From the NCBI GenBank assembly GCA_965248235.1, contig CBDFIU010000001.1:62001-126000 (forward strand): DNA of 64,000 nucleotides, in the 5' to 3' direction. Positions 25,525 to 33,612 of this stretch are shown one piece after another. The stretch comes from UBA6623 sp965248235 (GTDB taxonomy: Bacteria; Acidobacteriota; Terriglobia; Bryobacterales; UBA6623). The position numbers and the translations under genes were made by a program. A model generated the notes under the pieces. That model was not told the origin of the DNA and made no database searches. It was given only the letters and a program-made list of their open reading frames with translations. The number at the start of each line of letters is the position of its first letter. The first letter of the stretch is position 1.

Positions 25525-26976
25525 ATGGCCCGCAGAACCCTTTTTCTCAATCCCCCATCTTTTGAAAACTTTGACGGCGGCGCAAGCTCCCGCTGGCCCG
25601 CCACGCGCGAGATCGAGTCCTATTGGTATCCCATCTGGTTGTGCTACCCGGCCGGAATGCTGCCCGACAGCAAGGTCGTCGACGCGCCTCCGCATAAGAT
25701 CACGCCGGAGCAGACGATCGAGATGGCGCGGGATTTCGACTTCCTCGTGTTGTTTACGTCAACGCCGGGATTCAAAAACGACACGTTGCTGGCCGAGCGG
25801 ATGAAACGAGTCAGTCCCGATCTCACGATCTGTTTCGTCGGCCCTCATGTCACCGCGCTGCCCGAGCCCAGCCTCGAGGCCTCGCCGGCGATCGATTTCA
25901 TCGTTCGCAAGGAATTCGATCAGGCCGTGGTCGACTTCGCCAACGGTAAAGCGCTTGAAGAGATTCCGAGCGTCAGCTACAGCAAGGACGGCGGCTTTGT
26001 CCACAACCCGCAGGCGCCCGAGATCGAGAATCTCGACGAGCTGCCTTGGGTGACAAAGACTTACAAACGCGACCTCGATATCAGCCGCTATAACGTCCCT
26101 TTCCTGCTGCATCCGTATTTGGCGTTCTACACGGAGCGCGGCTGCCCGGCGCTGTGTACGTTTTGCCTGTGGCCGCAAACGCTCTCGGGACACCGCTGGC
26201 GCACGCGGTCGGCCGAGGATGTCGCGGCGGAAGTCCAATGGACCCTCGACAATTTCTCGGGGTTGCGCGAGATCTTCTTCGACGACGACACCTTTGACAT
26301 TCGCAAGTCGCGGGTGATCGAGCTGTGCGAGAAGCTCAAGCCGCTGAACTTTACCTGGTCTTGCACATCGCGTGTCACGGTTGACTACGAGACTCTCAAG
26401 GCCATGAAGGACGCCGGGTGCCGGCTGCTGATCGTCGGTTACGAGTCGGGCGACCCGCAAATCCTCAAGAACATCAAGAAGGGCGCGACCATCGAGCAGG
26501 CCGAACGCTTCACGAAGAACTGCAAAAAACTAGGGCTGGTCGTTCACGGTGACTACATTGTCGGGTTGCCGGGCGAGACGCGCGAGTCGATCCGCCGCAC
26601 GATCGACTTCGCCAAGAGAATGGACAACGAGACGATTCAAGTTGCGGTCGCTCACCCCTATCCGGGTACGGAGTTTTTCGAGTACGTCGAGTCCAATCGC
26701 CTGATTACGTCCGACAGCATGACCGACGAAGGCGGGCACCAACTGCCGAACATCATCTACGGAGATCTCGATCAAGCCGAGATCATGGATTGGGTCGAGC
26801 GCTTCTACGATGAGTATTACTTCCGGCCGCGCGTAGCTTGGCGGATCGTGCGCAAGGCTCTCTTCAACCGCGCGGAGCGGCGCCGGCTCTACAAGGAGGC
26901 CCGCGAGTACCTTTCCCTGCGGGCCAAGCGGCAACGCTTCGTCAAGCAACGCCGCTACGACAATCAAGCGGCCTGA
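25525..26976 (+). CDS. hpnJ: B12-binding-domain radical SAM protein, HpnJ-like
   Basis: 483 residues. The N-terminal NPPSFENFDGGASSRWPA block, the Rossmann-like cobalamin-binding-type domain (about 1-130), the YKRDLDISRY segment, the cluster-binding CTFCLWPQTLSGHRWRTRS (with upstream Cys in GCPALC) and FFDDDTFDIR closely resemble HpnJ, the radical SAM enzyme that contracts the ring to make the cyclitol ether head group of composite hopanoids. Product HGDYIVGLPGETRESI follows as expected. No other hpn gene is in the window, so the assignment rests on sequence resemblance; a related B12-radical SAM function remains possible. Confidence 0.75.
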   Translation: MARRTLFLNPPSFENFDGGASSRWPATREIESYWYPIWLCYPAGMLPDSKVVDAPPHKITPEQTIEMARDFDFLVLFTSTPGFKNDTLLAERMKRVSPDLTICFVGPHVTALPEPSLEASPAIDFIVRKEFDQAVVDFANGKALEEIPSVSYSKDGGFVHNPQAPEIENLDELPWVTKTYKRDLDISRYNVPFLLHPYLAFYTERGCPALCTFCLWPQTLSGHRWRTRSAEDVAAEVQWTLDNFSGLREIFFDDDTFDIRKSRVIELCEKLKPLNFTWSCTSRVTVDYETLKAMKDAGCRLLIVGYESGDPQILKNIKKGATIEQAERFTKNCKKLGLVVHGDYIVGLPGETRESIRRTIDFAKRMDNETIQVAVAHPYPGTEFFEYVESNRLITSDSMTDEGGHQLPNIIYGDLDQAEIMDWVERFYDEYYFRPRVAWRIVRKALFNRAERRRLYKEAREYLSLRAKRQRFVKQRRYDNQAA

Positions 26977-26990
26977 GGGCGGCGCGGTCC

Positions 26991-27893
26991 TTATTTCCCG
27001 AACAAGACGCCGCCGCTGAAGCCACTCAAGACCATCAACAAGGCGGGGCCGGCGGTGACCAAAAACATCGAAGGCATGATGAGGAAGAAAATCGGGAAGA
27101 CCATCTTCACGCCGACCTTATGGGCCAGCTCCTCGGCGCGGTGACGGCGGCGACTGCGCATGTAGCGGGCCTGAGTGCGAAGAATCTTCGACACGCTCGT
27201 CCCGAAACGATCGGCCTGAACCAACAGCGACGTTAGTTTTCGCATCTCGGGCTCACGGGTTCTGATAGAAAGATTCCGCAACGCGTCGGAGCGATTCGTG
27301 CCGGCCTGGGTTTCGAGTTGAAAGACCGAAACCTCGTCGTGAAGCACCGGGTGCGCTCGCCGCAAGTCGCGCGCCGTGTCGGCGATGCCCTGCTCGAGCG
27401 AAAGGCCGCTTTCGACCGAGATGACCAGCAGGTCAAGAAAGTCGGGCAGCCCGGTAGTGATCTTCTGCCGCCGCTTCGTGATGCGGCGCTGGAGATACCA
27501 GTCCGGGACGCGGAAAGCGACCAGGCACGCCAAGACCAATCCAGGCAACAACATGAACAGATTCGGATTGATGGAGTACAACAAGACGAACGTCATCACC
27601 GGGAACAGCGCGAACGTTACAGCCTTCGCGCCATAGAAGACGTAAATCGCGCTTTCGGTGCGGATGCCCGCTGAAATCAGGTCGCGTTGTAATTGACGGT
27701 CGTGACTCTCGGTCGAAACCGCCCGCCCGACTTCGTAGATCACGCGAAGCCGTTCAGGCAAGTCGGCGGGCGCATTTTCGCCGGGGCCGACGCCGGCCCG
27801 GCCCGCTGTTTCGCGGCTCCAGAGCCAGTAGCTCACACTGCCGGCGAACGACAACATCATGATGAGAAAAGCTGTAGTGGCCGCCAGAATCAT
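26991..27893 (-). CDS. tadC: Tad/Flp pilus assembly inner-membrane protein TadC
   Basis: 300 residues of the type II secretion F family: an N-terminal helix (about 3-24), two mid-protein helices (about 95-130), a cytoplasmic region with GLPDFLDLLVISVESGLSLEQ and LRNLSIRTREPEMRKLTSLLVQADRFGTSV, and a C-terminal helix pair. With TadB it forms the inner-membrane platform for Flp pilus assembly or retraction. It follows tadB by 6 bases and is the last gene of the operon. Confidence 0.88.
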   Translation of the reverse strand: MILAATTAFLIMMLSFAGSVSYWLWSRETAGRAGVGPGENAPADLPERLRVIYEVGRAVSTESHDRQLQRDLISAGIRTESAIYVFYGAKAVTFALFPVMTFVLLYSINPNLFMLLPGLVLACLVAFRVPDWYLQRRITKRRQKITTGLPDFLDLLVISVESGLSLEQGIADTARDLRRAHPVLHDEVSVFQLETQAGTNRSDALRNLSIRTREPEMRKLTSLLVQADRFGTSVSKILRTQARYMRSRRRHRAEELAHKVGVKMVFPIFFLIMPSMFLVTAGPALLMVLSGFSGGVLFGK

Positions 27894-27899
27894 CTTGGG

Positions 27900-28859
27900 T
27901 TACACCTTGATATCGGCGATCTTCTTGATCACGAAATACGCCGTGACTTGGCCGCAGGCCGCGAGAAAAACCAGTATCTTGCCGAGGGGGTGGTTGACCA
28001 GAATCGACAAGTAATTTTGGTTGACCACCATCATCACGCCCGCCACGAAGATCGGGAGCAGACTGAGTACCACCGCCGTCATGCGACCGTTCGCCGTGAG
28101 CGCATGAATCTGGCCTTTTAGGGATTGTCGCTCGCGAATCGTCTCGGCCAGCGAGTCGAGTAACTCGTGAAGATTGCCGCCTGTGCGCGACTGCGTCATG
28201 ATCGCCGAGACAAAGAACTCGATATCGACACTCGGCAAGCGGTCGCCAAGTCCCTGCACCGCGTCGTTCATCGACAAACCCAGGTTGTATTCGTCAACCG
28301 TCTTGCGCAGTTCACCGGAGAGGGGCTGCTCGACTTCCTCGCCCAGCAGCTCCAGCGCCATGGGTAGCGAATGACCGGCCACCAAGGCGCGTGAGAGAAA
28401 GTCGAGTGCTTCGGGCAATTGATCTTCGACCTCTTTGAGCCGTCCGCGGCGGCGCTTGCGCACATACCAGACAGGCGTCGAGGCCGCCGCGGCGGCACAG
28501 ACCCAGACACCGAAGGTGGGGATCAGGTCCACCCGGACCAGCACGTTCAGGCTGAACGCGCCGGCGACCAGCATCATCAGCACCACGCGGCCCACCGACC
28601 ACGGGATGTCCGCCTCCGCCAACCAGCGGTTCAAGGTGTTGAAGAAACGAAAACGCTCGAGCACGGCCGCGAAGACGGATAGCGTACTGAGAACTTCGTC
28701 GCGCAGCAGCCCCGAGGGTTCGCTGCTCGCCTGAAACGGATCGACGCTGTCGTCCTTCTGCATCGACCGCTCGATCAGGGCCCACGCCGTAACCGCCGTC
28801 ACGCCGGCGACCGCGAAGCTCAAGCCCCAAATCGTTACATATACGGTAAGTTCGAGCAC
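27900..28859 (-). CDS. tadB: Tad/Flp pilus assembly inner-membrane protein TadB
   Basis: 319 residues with an N-terminal helix, a hydrophobic hairpin near 95-135, the T2SSF cytoplasmic domain (LPEALDFLSRALVAGHSLPMALELL, then FVSAIMTQSRTGGNLHELLDSLAETIRER) and a C-terminal helix pair. Partner of TadC in the pilus platform. It starts 48 bases after cpaF. Confidence 0.88.
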   Translation of the reverse strand: MLELTVYVTIWGLSFAVAGVTAVTAWALIERSMQKDDSVDPFQASSEPSGLLRDEVLSTLSVFAAVLERFRFFNTLNRWLAEADIPWSVGRVVLMMLVAGAFSLNVLVRVDLIPTFGVWVCAAAAASTPVWYVRKRRRGRLKEVEDQLPEALDFLSRALVAGHSLPMALELLGEEVEQPLSGELRKTVDEYNLGLSMNDAVQGLGDRLPSVDIEFFVSAIMTQSRTGGNLHELLDSLAETIRERQSLKGQIHALTANGRMTAVVLSLLPIFVAGVMMVVNQNYLSILVNHPLGKILVFLAACGQVTAYFVIKKIADIKV

Positions 28860-28907
28860 TGTCTTGACAGCTCCTATCGCTCGCGCGGCGCTCCGAGGCT
28901 CGCGTCC

Positions 28908-30269
28908 CTAGGACGGCACGTCCACGTTGCCGATGGGCTCAAAAAGGCCCTCGGGAAGAGTTGGTTGACTGCGTCGCAGCCGCTCCCAGAATCGCGGTGT
29001 ATTGCCGGTCGCCCGGAAGTCGCCTTCTACCCTGCCGTCGGCCGAGACGCCAAGTTTTTCAAAGACAAAGATATCCCGCAAAGCCACCTCGCCGTCTTGG
29101 ATGCCGGCCGACTCAGCCACCTGTGTTATTCGGCGGGTCCCGTCGTTGAGGCGTGCGATATGTACGTAAACGTGAATCGCGGCCGCGATTTGCTTTCGAA
29201 TCGACTGCACCGAAATATTGGAATTGGCGAGGTTCACCATCAGCTCGAGCCGACTGACGGCGTCCACGCAGTTGTTGGCGTGGATGGTCGCCAGCGAGCC
29301 GTCGTGGCCGGTGTTCATCGCCTGCATCATGTCGAGCACTTCTTCGCCGCGCACTTCGCCGACGACGATGCGGTCGGGCCGCATGCGCAGGCTGTTAATG
29401 ACCAGTTGGCGCTGCCGAATGGCGCCCTCGCCTTCGAGATTCGGCGGCCGCGTCTCCATGCTCGCCACATGCTCTTGCTGTAATTGCAACTCGGCGGTGT
29501 CTTCGATCGTCACGATTCTCTCGTCGGCCCCGATGAACGACGAAAGCACGTTGAGAAGAGTCGTTTTGCCCGATCCGGTCCCGCCCGTGATCAGGATATT
29601 GAGGCGCGCCCTAACGCAGGCCGAGAGGAATTCGATGATTGGAGGGCTGGCCGAACCCATTTCCACGAGGTCTGCGGCGGTCATTTTTTCGACCGAAAAC
29701 CGTCGAATCGAAAGCAGCGGTCCTTTGACGGCGACCGGCGCGATCACGGCGTTGATCCGTGAGCCGTCGGGCAATCGTGCGTCCACCATCGGGGAAGCCT
29801 CGTCGATGCGGCGTCCCGCCTGCCCGACGATTTTTTGGATGATGCGCTGCAGGTGGGCATTGTCCTTAAAACGAACCGACGTCTTCTCGAGTTTTCCAAA
29901 GCGCTCGACATGCACCAGATCCGGCGTCGTGACGAGAATATCGGAGACGGTCGGATCCTGCATGAGGGCCTCGAGCGGCCCCAGCCCGAATACTTCGTTC
30001 AAGACCTCTTCGATCAGCCGTGCGGTGCTTTCCGGCGGCAGTTTCTGTTCGTCCTCGGCCACCAGGGCGGCGACGGCGGCCCGCACTTCCCCGCGCACTC
30101 TCGGAGCGTCGATTTCGGCCAACCGCCCGAGGTTGATGCGTTCGAGCAGGCGGCGATGAAGCCGGTGCTTCATCTCCATGATTTCGGGGCGTGAGCGGGA
30201 AGCGGCGGTGTTCCGCTCGCTGTCATCCCCGGAATCGTCGGGCGTGGATGGAGTTGCGTCTTCCGCCAT
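28908..30269 (-). CDS. cpaF: Tad/Flp pilus ATPase CpaF/TadA
   Basis: 453 residues. A Ser/Asp-rich N-terminus (about 1-30), a helical N-domain, and the secretion ATPase core with Walker A GGTGSGKTT, Asp box ERIVTIEDTAEL, Walker B PDRIVVGEVRGEE and the His box (TGHDGSLATIHANN) are all present. It powers Flp pilus polymerisation at the cytoplasmic face of the inner membrane. It lies 16 bases after cpaB in the same operon. Confidence 0.92.
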   Translation of the reverse strand: MAEDATPSTPDDSGDDSERNTAASRSRPEIMEMKHRLHRRLLERINLGRLAEIDAPRVRGEVRAAVAALVAEDEQKLPPESTARLIEEVLNEVFGLGPLEALMQDPTVSDILVTTPDLVHVERFGKLEKTSVRFKDNAHLQRIIQKIVGQAGRRIDEASPMVDARLPDGSRINAVIAPVAVKGPLLSIRRFSVEKMTAADLVEMGSASPPIIEFLSACVRARLNILITGGTGSGKTTLLNVLSSFIGADERIVTIEDTAELQLQQEHVASMETRPPNLEGEGAIRQRQLVINSLRMRPDRIVVGEVRGEEVLDMMQAMNTGHDGSLATIHANNCVDAVSRLELMVNLANSNISVQSIRKQIAAAIHVYVHIARLNDGTRRITQVAESAGIQDGEVALRDIFVFEKLGVSADGRVEGDFRATGNTPRFWERLRRSQPTLPEGLFEPIGNVDVPS

Positions 30270-30284
30270 ACCGGTTGTATCGGA

Positions 30285-31121
30285 TTACTTTGTGGAGAGC
30301 GAAGCCAGGTTGGCATCCGCGCTCGCCGCGGGCGTGGCTTGCGCGGAAGGCACTTCCACCGAGTCGTCCGCGTCAACGCCTTGTGGGGTCGTCGGCGCCG
30401 GAGGCGCGACTTCGCTGGATGTGACCTTGGCCCGCAACACGTCTCGCAACCGCGTGCCGGGCGTGGGCTCGACCTTGTCGTCGAGAGGATTCCTCAGAGC
30501 CAGACGAATATACCCGGCGTGGTCCGCTGTGTTGAGCATCTCGGAATGTTCGGCGGCAACCAAAAGGGTGGCAACCGGCGTGCCCTTCCCCTCTTTGACG
30601 CGGCCGGTCGACAGGACCTCCACGTTTTGGAGAATGGTCTTCATGTTGATCTCGTTGTTGCCTGCTCCCGGTCGTCCCGTTGCCACAAGAACATCCACGC
30701 GGTCGCCTGCTTCGACGATTTCGTTAACCCCGGCAAACTCGGTTAAGTGCACCGATACCGCCCGCATACCGCGTCGAATGCGAACCGCCGCGAAGGCGTC
30801 CGCTTCGGAATGGATATGCTCCGCCAGCAATGTCTCTCCCTTGACGGCGCCCACCACCAGGGCTTTGCCGACCACGGCCCTCGTATCCGTCAACGCGCCG
30901 GGCGGCAAATTACGGCCCGACCAGGGCGCCTCCTCGATGTCCCCGAGGCTGAGCGCTTCGCCGCGTTGTAAATCACGGGCCGCGACGATCACGGAAAGGT
31001 CGCGCGCCGCGGCGTTACCGCTTTCCACGAAGTTTTTGGAAATCATGGGGTAGAAGAAGTACGTGGATCCCGTGGCCGCCAAAACAGCCACGCCGATCAC
31101 GATAACGAGCTTTTTGTTCAT
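30285..31121 (-). CDS. cpaB: Flp pilus assembly protein CpaB
   Basis: 278 residues from ATG 31121, with AAGGCGG upstream. An N-terminal signal anchor (KKLVIVIGVAVLAATGSTYFF) is followed by a SAF domain starting VIVAARDLQRGEALSLGDI and the RcpC-like domain with RAVSVHLTEFAGVNEIVEAGDRVDVLVA. The C-terminal 50 residues are Pro/Ala/Ser-rich. CpaB/RcpC is periplasmic and links the pilus machine to the secretin; the secretin gene is not in the window. First gene of the four-gene operon. Confidence 0.88.
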   Translation of the reverse strand: MNKKLVIVIGVAVLAATGSTYFFYPMISKNFVESGNAAARDLSVIVAARDLQRGEALSLGDIEEAPWSGRNLPPGALTDTRAVVGKALVVGAVKGETLLAEHIHSEADAFAAVRIRRGMRAVSVHLTEFAGVNEIVEAGDRVDVLVATGRPGAGNNEINMKTILQNVEVLSTGRVKEGKGTPVATLLVAAEHSEMLNTADHAGYIRLALRNPLDDKVEPTPGTRLRDVLRAKVTSSEVAPPAPTTPQGVDADDSVEVPSAQATPAASADANLASLSTK

Positions 31122-31523
31122 GGCCGCCTTACCGCTATTGACCCGCCGATAATTCCCGGAGGGCCGCATCGGCGCGTCTCCGTGCGGCGACAAGACCGCA
31201 GCGTGGTTCTGTCGCCGGGAGCGGGGGAATGACTATATCCTTATCGTCCTCAAGATAAAGAACCTGTTATTGGGCGCCCACGCCTTTTGGATCAGCAAAG
31301 GGCTCCCTTCATCTTGACAACACTAATTCTGACTGTAGGGAACAGCCGCCTGGGGTTGGAATCGGCGATTCGCACTAACCACCCCGAGTATTTGCCCCTA
31401 CGCAATCGGAACGCCGTCATCAGGGGAACCACCGAGGGCCCCCGCGCCCGGTCGCCGAGTGCAGACCATTCATATGAATTCAATAACTTAGATTCCGAGT
31501 CAGACAACCACGAGTGCTTGTCG
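31122..31523. other. Intergenic region upstream of the Tad operon
   Basis: 402 bases between cpaB (minus) and the end of the patatin-like gene (minus). No Flp pilin-like product (short, hydrophobic, Glu-containing) is encoded on either strand. On the plus strand TTGACA (31314-31319) lacks a good -10. A GTATTTGCCCCTAC stretch (31388-31401) has outer GTA/TAC symmetry and could be a regulator site for the operon; this is a guess. Confidence 0.3.
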
Positions 31524-33311
31524 CTACCGGCTCTCAGCCGGTCGCGGCGATGTCGTCGCCTCACTCGCCGCGCCCTCGGCCTTGGGTACGTTTTCTAAGG
31601 TTGCCCTCCAGATGTGTCGGCCCTGCATGTCGACGTAGCCGCGGCGGAGCCAATCGCGCAGGGTAACGACGCAACGGCCGTCCTCATAGTGGCCGTCGAA
31701 CTCGACGGTGCCGATTTCTCGCCGTTCCGGGGCGATGCGGTAAAGCGGGATGATCCGTTTGGTGGTTTTCGGACGAGGGTCCGTTCCTTCTTCTTGTCGG
31801 GCGGCGTCGGCCGGGTGTGCGGTGTTGGCTCGTGGGTCGACGACTTCGGGGTGTTCGGCGAGAAAGCGGTTCCAGGTGACGGTCCGTCGAATGTCTTCGG
31901 ACGTCGACAGTTCGAGCAGCGCGGAAAAGGTCTCGATAGCGGTTCCCAGCAAGTTGTAGTTCTGCTCGCGGTCATCGACGTCGAGCGCTCGCGTCACGCC
32001 GAGCGGCTCAACCTCGAGCGAGATCATGTGCGTCGCCCCGGCGTCAATCGCAATATGCACCGGGCTGTTGTTCAACACGCCGCCGTCGACGAACACATGG
32101 CGGACCTCGTGCCGGCTGTCCCGGCCGTAGAGCCCGATCTGCTGGGCCGGGAAGGCCCCGGGGACGGCCGTGGACCCCACGATCGATTGCAGGAAGTTCT
32201 CCGGCAGCGTGAATAAGGCTCCCGCCTCCCGGCGATACGGCTGAGCCCTGTCGTCGCCGGAATCAAACTGCACGGCGACCCATTCGGAGCGAACCAAACG
32301 CCGGTAGGTTTCGGGCCGAGCGAGGGTGAAAAGACATTCACGCCCGAGGGAGATATCGGTGGCGGTGAGAATCAACTCCGGAGCCCGTTCGTCTCGGTGC
32401 CAGGCTTCCACGATGCGACGGCTCAAAACGCGGGCGCGGTCAAGCGTTTTTTCACGCGACCAAAACCAGGGTCGGCTTAAGTCGCCTTTTGGGCCCGTAT
32501 TGGCCAACAGCCGCAACAAAGGAACGTCGCGCAACAAGCTGTAGCGGAAACGGCGCAGCAGCAGGCCGCCGAGCATCAGCCAAAACAGCAGCGACGCCAG
32601 GCCCAGAACGGTGAAATGCAAGGCATGATCCGCGCCGAAATCCGAGCTTGTCAGCGCTGTCGGCCACCAGCTCTCCAAACCCAGCAGCAGCGAAACACCG
32701 ATCAGCAGGAAAGGGTTCAGCACCAAGACCAGCGCGGTCGACAACAACCCGACGCTCAACCGTAACCAACGGCCGTGAACCGCCCCGCCGGCCAGCGCGA
32801 CAATCCAGGCTCTTCGGCCGGCGATCCAGGTCGACGTTTTGCGATGACGGTCCAGATACGACCAAATCGAAGCGATGAAGCTCGAATAAGGTTGCTGCAA
32901 TTCGGGATCACGTGTGATCTGGGAATTCGCCATTCCCAGCCGCTCGATCAGCACGCCGTAAGCGTTAAGAGCACCGGCCGACGTCCCGACCAACAGATCG
33001 ATCTCAATACCCCGCTCTCGCAGTCGCGTGACGAGAGCCTCGATGACGCCCGCGCAATAGGCGCCCGCGGCCCCGCCGCCGCTGATCGCGAGGGCCACTT
33101 TGCGGTTCTCCACATCGACCGGCTTTTCGGTCCAGCGGCCGTCTTCAAAGACGACTTGGTGCTCGATGTCGCGTACGAGTCCCTCGATGTCGAGGTAATC
33201 GGGACGCAGCAGCAGCCAGGGATCACCGGGGGGCGATTCCGCCTCCGGGGCCTCTTCTTCGGGTTTGCGCCGAATTCCCAGCAACTCCGCCAAACTGCTG
33301 TACTTGCTCAT
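31524..33311 (-). CDS. Patatin-like phospholipase with internal membrane segments
   Basis: 595 residues from ATG 33311; the frame is open to 33491 but the extra 60 residues look noncoding. The catalytic dyad motifs are present: oxyanion loop ISGGGAAGAYCAG, nucleophile GTSAGALNAYG, and Asp in FVDGGVLNN. Between nucleophile and Asp, about 150 residues after GTSAG, lie three to four hydrophobic helices (VGLLSTALVLVLNPFLLIGV, LHFTVLGLASLLFWLMLGGL). This suggests a membrane-embedded acyl hydrolase. The last codons (PAESR) lie within an 18-bp hairpin repeat also found at 49281. Two GACAGTCT sites lie upstream. Confidence 0.82.
   Translation of the reverse strand: MSKYSSLAELLGIRRKPEEEAPEAESPPGDPWLLLRPDYLDIEGLVRDIEHQVVFEDGRWTEKPVDVENRKVALAISGGGAAGAYCAGVIEALVTRLRERGIEIDLLVGTSAGALNAYGVLIERLGMANSQITRDPELQQPYSSFIASIWSYLDRHRKTSTWIAGRRAWIVALAGGAVHGRWLRLSVGLLSTALVLVLNPFLLIGVSLLLGLESWWPTALTSSDFGADHALHFTVLGLASLLFWLMLGGLLLRRFRYSLLRDVPLLRLLANTGPKGDLSRPWFWSREKTLDRARVLSRRIVEAWHRDERAPELILTATDISLGRECLFTLARPETYRRLVRSEWVAVQFDSGDDRAQPYRREAGALFTLPENFLQSIVGSTAVPGAFPAQQIGLYGRDSRHEVRHVFVDGGVLNNSPVHIAIDAGATHMISLEVEPLGVTRALDVDDREQNYNLLGTAIETFSALLELSTSEDIRRTVTWNRFLAEHPEVVDPRANTAHPADAARQEEGTDPRPKTTKRIIPLYRIAPERREIGTVEFDGHYEDGRCVVTLRDWLRRGYVDMQGRHIWRATLENVPKAEGAASEATTSPRPAESR
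31525..31543. repeat. Hairpin repeat, copy 1 (inside the patatin gene end)
   Basis: ACCGGCT-CTC-AGCCGGT (31526-31542) is a perfect 7-bp stem with a 3-base loop. Its minus-strand form CGACCGGCTGAGAGCCGG is identical to 49281-49298 on the plus strand. It supplies the last six codons of the patatin-like gene up to its stop. Confidence 0.6.
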
Positions 33312-33434
33312 GCTTTCGAACCGGCTCCACCCGGGTCGGCCTCGAACACCCCCGCTTCGGAAGCGTTCTCCAAGCCTGATAGACGCGTCTCGGAGAGCCT
33401 CGGTGACACCCGAAACACGTTTCCTGAACGTCTC

Positions 33435-33491
33435 TGACAGTCTATCGCGAGGATCGACCTGTCGGCGCGCCGCCGTTAGACAGTCTGTCAA
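33435..33491. promoter_or_regulatory. Paired operator-like sites upstream of the patatin-like gene
   Basis: TTAGACAGTCTGTCAA (33476-33491) contains the perfect palindrome GACAGTCTGTC. A second, imperfect copy TGACAGTCTATC lies at 33435-33446; the GACAGTCT cores are about 43 bases apart, near four helical turns. Size and symmetry suit a TetR-type repressor. The sites lie in the divergent region between the patatin-like gene and the DUF1549 gene. Confidence 0.45.
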
Positions 33492-33612
33492 CGAAAGACG
33501 ACAATGCCGCCTTCACGCCGCGTTGCGCACCTGTTTGGACCCGTTTGGCGTTGACAACGCTAAGCCCGGAGGCTTACTATTACGATGAAGTTAGAGTCGG
33601 TGGAGGTGCGCG

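Noticed and set aside
31287..31598. Possible small gene in the region upstream of cpaB
   Set aside because: No ribosome-binding site, no hydrophobic pilin-like stretch, and the product runs into the lipase gene in the wrong frame.
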